Below, in pieces: positions 58,891 through 64,000 of a DNA stretch of 64,000 nucleotides. The translations under genes and the position numbers were made by a program. The notes below the pieces were generated by a model. The model was not told the DNA's origin and searched no databases. It was given only the letters and a program-made list of their open reading frames with translations. Numbering within the stretch: position 1 is the first letter of the stretch; each line of letters starts with the position of its first letter. Origin of the DNA: Cephalotus follicularis (Eukaryota; Streptophyta; Magnoliopsida; Oxalidales; Cephalotaceae); NCBI GenBank assembly GCA_001972305.1, contig BDDD01001803.1, positions 137,932-201,931 of the forward strand. The letters are read 5' to 3'.

Positions 58891-59044
58891 GCACTTTTCC
58901 ATAATTCAACTCATTATAACATTTCTCACTACTTTTTACTCAACATTAAACATTTAAGATGAAAATTCATATTTCTCATTAATTCATGATAATTTACATT
59001 TAGAATTACAACGAAACATCGAATGGAAATTCCAGGCGTTACAT

Positions 59045-59325
59045 CCACCCCTCATTCAAAGAAAATTTGTCCTCGAATTTTAACATTTCTAAAACAAATG
59101 AGGGTAACGCTCCCGAATCTCATCTTCACGTTCCCACGTTCCTTCATCAGGATGGTGGAACTTCCATTGAACTTTCACCATAGGAATGGTTCAGTTCCTC
59201 AACACTTACGTCTTCCAATCCATAATCCTTACCCGTAATTCTTCGTAGGAAAGATCATCTTATACTCGAACCATATCATAATCCAAAATGTGCGATGGAT
59301 CTCGGACATAACCTCGTAACATGGA
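59045..59325 (-). pseudogene. C-terminal end of H2 gypsy pol (chromodomain-like tail)
   Basis: The minus strand reads RDPSHILDYDMVRV, then SYEELRVRIMDWKT, then IPMVKVQWKFHHPDEGTW and EREDEIRERYPHLF before a stop, about 45 bases ahead of the LTR. This is the end of a chromovirus integrase: the SH3-like part and chromodomain-like tail. Two stops interrupt it (in DRVRV*DD and K*VLRN* segments). The rest of pol is missing because copia G starts at 59326. Confidence 0.82.
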
Positions 59326-61719
59326 TGTAAGAATTAAAACGAGTTTATAGTCATTTTAGGCGTTAAGTACATGGGTTGTTAAACTTTAATTTTCATTAAA
59401 GTGGCTCAAAACAAAGAACAACCCATATTCAAACACCATAAACAAATACAAACATCCTAGGATGCTAATCAACAATCCAGATAAACAATATAAACATACA
59501 TAGAAGGATAGAATTTATACCGAGTAACAAACTCCTTCCTTCAAGTTTCCGTTCTGAGACTTCAAGCTTTACTCATGAACGAACAGCAGCGGAACAACCA
59601 ATGTAAAACAATACCTATATTACTAATCCTAGTCTAGGATTAATACAGGGAATGTAGAGCTCAATGCAAGCAATACACTACCTATAAAAATCAAGTTGTG
59701 GTGTTATAGATTGTGGTATTGAGTTTTCTCTTTTACCTCTTTTGTTCTCTAAGAAAAAAGAAGCCAAAATTCTATCTCTTTTAGCAAGAACATGTTTCTT
59801 GCCAATTGCAAGTGCCCAGGTTCGACCACACACTCACAAAACGTGTTCTCTCTCGTTTTATGCAATGAAGCATTCCCAAGTCATGATCCACCAAAAGTGG
59901 ATCATCATAAAACCTCTCAAGTCAGAAAACGTGTTAAAGGGTTCCATTCCTCAAATGAAAATCTTCTTTCCTTTCTTGGCGCCATTTCATTTCTAACATG
60001 CGTGGCACATGGTTTTACCAATTTTGCTGTTGCATGACTTATGCATTATCCAATAATGCAGATACAATATCATGCAAGGAAGAAAACGTGTTCACTTCCA
60101 ACAGCAACCAATGAGAAGAGAGATTAACATGTTGTCTTCTCAATTATCCAATGTCATGATCCACACATAATGAATCACAATAATGAAAACATGTTTAACA
60201 AGATTCCATTCCTACAATAGAAATCTCATTCCATTTATGTCACCATGACAAATGGTTGTTTCCATTTCCTATTTTCATGATACACGTAATTTCCATTTCC
60301 TGCAAACTGCCATATTGGTTATCTAATAACCATACCATGTTACACACGACAGCGAATGATAATAGACAAATTATAATGTAATTAGCCAATAAGGAAAAAA
60401 ACATGTTCACAATGCATCCAACCGATAAGAAGAGAGATAAGAGATTAAATTAATAATCCAATTATTATTTAATACCAAAATCATATTAGTATATTATGTC
60501 AACTAATCAGTCACGTAACATCACTAATACACCACAATATAACATGTGCCATCACACGTTTTATAACTATACAATATATGTATCTGATACATATACTCGT
60601 GAGGCGGGACCCGAAAGTTCAGAATTAATCAGTAACGATGGTGTGTTACTAAGACACCTTACCCTTAAGTAAACTTACCATAAATAGTCCTTGACTACTT
60701 TTAACACCCGGAACCTATGGCTATCATATTCCAAGTGTGTAAATTAATCCCTTGATTAATTTCCACAATTAAGTCTGTTCCCGATACATTCGATACTTTA
60801 TCCTGACGACAGTTACCGTGTACTGTAATCCCTTGTCATCCCGGCTCCGATCACGGCCTAGGGTAAGGATACGTGTCAACCCTAGATATGCCGGTATCTA
60901 TAAATCCATATTTTACCATCATGACTATCGACAAGCCTTTCTGGAAACCCTAGGTTCCAGCTCGCCATAACCTGGGCAGGTATTTCAAAGTCCACAATGA
61001 ATACAGATACTATAAAGCAAATAACCCTCACATCGGGTATGACGATCCCTTGTTGCACACTCACTTACATTCACATAAATCCTGTAAGACCCAAAAGCTG
61101 CCTGTCTGCCAGCCATCCGAAAGAACTGGGGAGGGAAGAATAAAAGTCAGACAGTCTCTAGGAAATGCACGGTAGCCACTCAGGTCTAAGGATTAGACAA
61201 GTCCACCAAGAACTTGCTAGACTCGGAGAGTCTATACACTACTATCCCATATGGGAATATTTACTGACACGGGATGTGTGACCATCCAAGTAGAATTCCC
61301 ATGGTGGGTCATGTTCAGTGTACATGCTCCCAGCACGCACCCCACATTAGCTTTAGGGTTCAACCCAAGTGGCAACGAGATACTCCACCCTCTCATTCCT
61401 GAGAGCAAGCACAATACAACAAGTTTGTCCGGTACACGAATGCCCAAATTAAGTGAACCTATGACTTTGAAAAGTTTAGTCACAAGGAATAAGGAAGTCG
61501 CTCTCATAGCCCTAGGCCCGATAACCAACCCTTTGATGTGACAGGGCCCCATATATTAAGCCGTTTCATGCTTCGATTATGTGATAAAACATATACGATT
61601 ATGGCACCATCTAAATCAATTTGCGCAATGCAACATGGAAAGAACAACACTGTATATTTGAGAATAGTACAAGTACATCCAGCCACCTAGTGGCTTGACG
61701 GGTCATACTCTCTCTAACA
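59326..61719 (-). repeat. 3' LTR of copia G (2.39 kb)
   Basis: The start block is followed by GTCAAGCCACTAGGTGGCTGG, matching the family start GCAAGCCACGAGATGGCTG. The CCCACCATGG, TTGGGTTGAACCC and GGCTCCGATCACGGCCTAGGG blocks (about 61300, 61360 and 60841) match other LTRs. The second half (59400-60500) is AT-rich and diverged. No motif cluster or gene was recognised. Confidence 0.8.
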
Positions 61720-62900
61720 ATCTCCCACTTGGCCCTTCAAGCCACGAAGCCCTGTAGTGCAAGCCCATCGTACTACTATGACGCTCAACTACAAAGAGCT
61801 TTGGTGAGTGGGTCTGCTAAATTTTCCTCTAAGGCAACCCTCTGTAAAACAATGTCTCCTCTGTCAAAGATCTCTCGGATCAATGGTAACGCCGCAGGAT
61901 ATGCTTGGACCATTGGTGAGACCTGGGCTCCTTGGCTTGTGCAAGAACCCCATTATTGTCACAGTAGTGAATTACAGGATGACTAATGGTTGGAACCACT
62001 TCAAGTTCAACTATGAACTCACGCATCCAAACACCATCATTTGCAGCATATAAGGTTGCTATATACTCTTCTTCCTGATAGCTGGTAGGCTCATCATCCT
62101 CGATGATGTGGGTTCAGCAGTGCCTTCAACGAGAAAACCATATCTCTTTGGCGTTGTTGAAATCATGTCAGTTCTCCTTACTGAAGGAGTGCCTGTATGA
62201 GATCTAATATCATGCTGGAATCTAATTCAACTGTGTATGTAAAGGTTCTATCCTCTAATTCCTTTCCGTTCTATGGCGTTTCTGTCGGTGACAACTCCTT
62301 GAGTTCAACTTTGCTCCCACTGCTTCCTGCGAGTAGGAATGCCTTCTCTAGGAATACTGCAGCACACGAAACAAACACCTTTTGTTCGCTAGGATGGTAG
62401 AAGTAACATCCCAATGATTCTATGGGATACCCCACAAACCGGCACTGATCTGGTCGTGCCTCCAGCTTACAAGGCTCCAACCTTCTAACGTAATAGCTCC
62501 AAACCTTCAACTGGTTTAGGCTGGTTTTCCTCCCTTTCCATATCTGATATGGAGTGGAGGGAACGGATTTTGAAGGAATCCAGTTAAGGGCATATGCACC
62601 AGTTTCCAGTGCATAACCCCAAAAGGAGGAAGGTAGATTTGCAAAAGACATCATGGACTGGACCATATTCATCAAGGTCCGATTCCTCCGTTCGGACACA
62701 CCATTATTCTTCGGTTTTCGTGGAGGTGTCCACTGTGAGAGAATGCTAGTATGTCTAAGGTAATTCTAGAATTCAGAAGATATGAATTTGCCCCCTCGAT
62801 CTAATCGAAGTGTTTTAATGGGCTTCCATGTTTTCTTTTCTACTTCATTTATAAATTCCTTGAACCTATCAAAGGAATCTGATTTGTGTCTCATCAGAAA
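61720..62900 (-). pseudogene. Copia G integrase with in-frame RT-RNase H deletion fusion
   Basis: The integrase core starts at the right with SDSFDRFKEFINEVEKKTWK, then LRLDRGGKFISSEF, WTPPRKPKNNGVSERRNRTL and YYFYHPSEQKVFVSC; 62271-62699 is open for 142 codons. After the linker ELSPTETP the RT beginning RYGFLVEGTAEP is seen. At about 62070-62076 the RT segment (SYQE) joins directly to the late RNase H segment EEYIATLYAANDGVWMREF, in the same frame. Nearly all of RT, including the catalytic box, is therefore absent. The end is ENLADPLTKAL (about 61790-61825). It could not reverse-transcribe on its own. Confidence 0.83.
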
Positions 62901-63025
62901 TGTTGACATTTATGTCTCAATCCTAAGTTTTGATGATAACATATTTGTATTTGACAAAGTTTCTTGATGTGCAAGAAAGACAAAAGATAAACAAAGCAGC
63001 AAGAATTATGCAGAAAACTTCCCAG

Positions 63026-63405
63026 ACCGTCGACGCCTAGCATTAAAGCGTCTGCGCTTTGACTGACGGTCGAGAGAAGAACAAAGCGTCTACCGGTGAA
63101 GCACTTGGAGAATTGGAAATAACACTCCAAGCGTCGATGCTCAAATTTCAAGCGTCTGCGCTTTAAGCCTCAAAGCGGATGCACTTAGTGCAAAGCGCCT
63201 ACCGTCTCAGGCAGAGATGAAATGGCAATTAAAATGTGCCTAAGCGTCGACGCCCACAGACTAAGCGTCAGCGCTTTATCTGGCGGTCGACACCATCAAG
63301 TGAACGCCTGCGCTTCAAGCTGAGAATTCAAATTTGGGAGCCCCAACGGTCACATGACCGTCGACGCTTTGGAGGAGTCCGTCGACACTTTAGTCGACTG
63401 CAGCA
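63026..63405 (+). promoter_or_regulatory. AAGCGTCGACGC / AAGCGTCTGCGCTTT motif cluster, SIRE-like LTR
   Basis: About fifteen sites lie in 380 bases: CCGTCGACGCC (63029), AAGCGTCTGCGCTTTG (63047), AAGCGTCGATGCTC (63130), AAGCGTCTGCGCTTTA (63152), TAAGCGTCGACGCCC (63240), AAGCGTCAGCGCTTTA (63264), CCGTCGACGCTTTGG (63358), CCGTCGACACTTTAG (63380) and finally AGTCGACTGCAG (63393). The cluster ends about 80 bases before the TATA box. It contains both GCG and CAG arm types. Confidence 0.6.
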
Positions 63406-63484
63406 GTTTCTGACAGATTTCAGTGGACATTCCATTAAGGAATTAATCCTAAACTAATCCCAACGGATCTATGAGGCATTAAGC

Positions 63485-63492
63485 TATAAAAT
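63485..63492 (+). promoter_or_regulatory. TATA box, SIRE-like LTR
   Basis: TATAAAAT follows the motif cluster. It is the likely core promoter, with transcription starting about 30 bases downstream in the AGAGAAGAGAACAACAC region. Confidence 0.6.
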
Positions 63493-64000
63493 GACGAATG
63501 ATTTGAAGTGAAGAGAAGAGAACAACACAAGCAAATCAAACATACAAACATCATTCAAGAAAATCACACTCAAGGCATTCAAATCAAAGAGCTCAATCAA
63601 AAGTCTTATTTTTGCATTTTAAGCCAATTCTTGTTCTCACTGTTTTGAGCAATCCTATATTGTAAAATCCAACCTTGTGAGAGGTTTAGTTAAAAACACA
63701 AACTCTTTATACTTAATTGTAATAGGGGAGTGAACCCTAGTGAATTTGGGGAGTAAACCCAAGAGAGAATTGTAAGTGATTGAGGTCAATCACAAAGGTG
63801 TACCGGATAGCACCCGTAATTGTATTCAGAGAACTAGTGAAAACTCAAGGAGATCCTTGGGAAAAGTGGACGTAGGCAAGAGTTTGGCCGAACCACTCTA
63901 AACTAGTGTTTGCATATCTCTTAACTCTATCTCTTTACATTTTGTTCATATTGTGATTGCTTATTGTTTTAATTCATTGCGAAAAAGTTTAGATTTTTTA

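Larger units (their letters stand above)
56853..59044 (-). repeat. 3' LTR of gypsy H2, main part
   Basis: Homology to the H1 LTR is clear at CTCAAAACGGAGCATGATCA (56869), in the lower-complexity AATCCATCAATC region, and at the start TGTAACGCCTGG (59044 on the minus strand). The LTR remainder lies at 46309-46519. It carries CAGTCGACTG clusters where H1 carries GCGTCGACGC clusters. The CT-rich stretch (58436-58600) gives low-complexity open frames that are not genes. Confidence 0.82.
46309..59325 (-). mobile_element. Ty3/gypsy element H2, 3' part (3' LTR and pol end; spans copia F)
   Basis: On the minus strand the pol end (59325-59057) leads through a polypurine-like GAGGGGTGGA into the LTR start TGTAACGCCTGG at 59044. 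The LTR runs to 56853, is interrupted by copia F, and resumes at 46519 to end at 46309 with GTTGTGTGACA. Net LTR length is about 2.4 kb, against about 3.0 kb in H1. The internal part is cut at 59326 by copia G. Confidence 0.8.
59326..62900 (-). mobile_element. Copia G, 3' part (3' LTR and deleted pol)
   Basis: Read on the minus strand: integrase core (62900 to 62271), the start of RT, an abrupt switch to the end of RNase H, polypurine tract GGGCCAAGTGGGAGAT (61735-61720), and the 3' LTR starting TGTTAGAGAGAGTATGACCC at 61719 and ending TTAATTCTTACA at 59326. It belongs to the long-LTR copia family. It is inserted in gypsy H2 internal sequence, and its upstream part is cut by the SIRE-like LTR at 62901. 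Confidence 0.83.
62901..64000 (+). mobile_element. SIRE-like copia LTR (5' end; continues beyond window)
   Basis: It starts TGTTGACATTTATGTCTCAA and then CCTAAGTTTTGATGATAACA, the phrase typical of SIRE/Maximus-type copia LTRs. A motif cluster (63026-63405), a TATA box and then the GTATTCAGAGAACTAGTGAA and CGAACCACTCTAAA region follow the usual LTR order, giving plus orientation. The LTR end and PBS lie outside the window. It interrupts copia G integrase; the flank AGAAA (62896-62900) would be one target-duplication copy. No later insertion is seen within it. Confidence 0.78.

Noticed and set aside
59742-60037. Two overlapping ~80-codon frames
   Set aside because: Located inside the AT-rich part of the copia G LTR on the antisense strand, with no recognisable domain.

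Overview
The window is flowering-plant nuclear DNA made almost entirely of nested, decayed LTR retrotransposons. No host gene, rRNA, tRNA gene or CRISPR array is supported. Evidence for a plant: Ty1/copia and chromovirus-type Ty3/gypsy proteins, primer-binding sites matching the 3' end of plant initiator tRNA-Met (TGGTATCAGAGC), LTRs of 0.65 to 3 kb, 5-bp target-site duplications, and many premature TAG/TGA/TAA codons. The sequence alone does not give the species.

Layout from left to right. A minus-strand Ty3/gypsy element (H1; gag-protease plus a 3.0-kb 5' LTR, 1-4332) sits in the leader of a minus-strand copia (A; 5' LTR 4476-7169). Copia A lies inside a fragment of another minus-strand copia LTR (B; 7170-8173), and B interrupts the integrase end of a plus-strand copia (D; pol 8174-9805). 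The 3' LTR of D (from 9806) is split at 10345/46107 by copia C (10346-46106, TSD GACC + T/A). Inside C are a decayed internal region, a tandem LTR-internal-LTR-internal-LTR array (16165 to about 30436) that itself contains a solo LTR (16780-19106, TSD TCCGC), a plus-strand Tekay-like gypsy without a 5' LTR (about 30437-42947), and within that gypsy's 3' LTR a complete Tork-like copia (35783-41135, TSD AGAAC). To the right, D's LTR is cut at 46309 by a second minus-strand gypsy of the H family (H2). H2's 3' LTR holds a near-complete copia F (46520-56847, TSD AAAAC), and its internal region is cut at 59326 by minus-strand copia G, which is cut at 62901 by a SIRE-like LTR running off the window.

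Target-site duplications and interruption relations give a relative order: D, then C, then the Tekay gypsy, then the Tork copia; and D, then H2, then F or G, then the SIRE-like LTR. All pol genes carry stops, frameshifts, deletions or altered catalytic residues, so nothing here looks autonomous.

The signal not explained by ordinary element annotation is a short palindromic motif with core GTCGAC. It has two flank types, GCGTCGACGC(TT) and AACAGTCGACTGTT. It recurs as irregular clusters of about 6 to 17 copies inside LTRs of at least five apparently unrelated families (H gypsy, Tekay gypsy, the solo LTR, Tork copia, copia A, SIRE-like LTR). In three families the cluster ends just upstream of a TATA box. 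Homologous H1 and H2 LTRs carry different flank types. This looks like a shared or convergent promoter/enhancer module and is the best candidate for something undescribed. Other notable items are the LTR tandem array, a long conserved copia leader with a possible very short intron, and a pol deletion at a 7-bp repeat that leaves an in-frame fusion.
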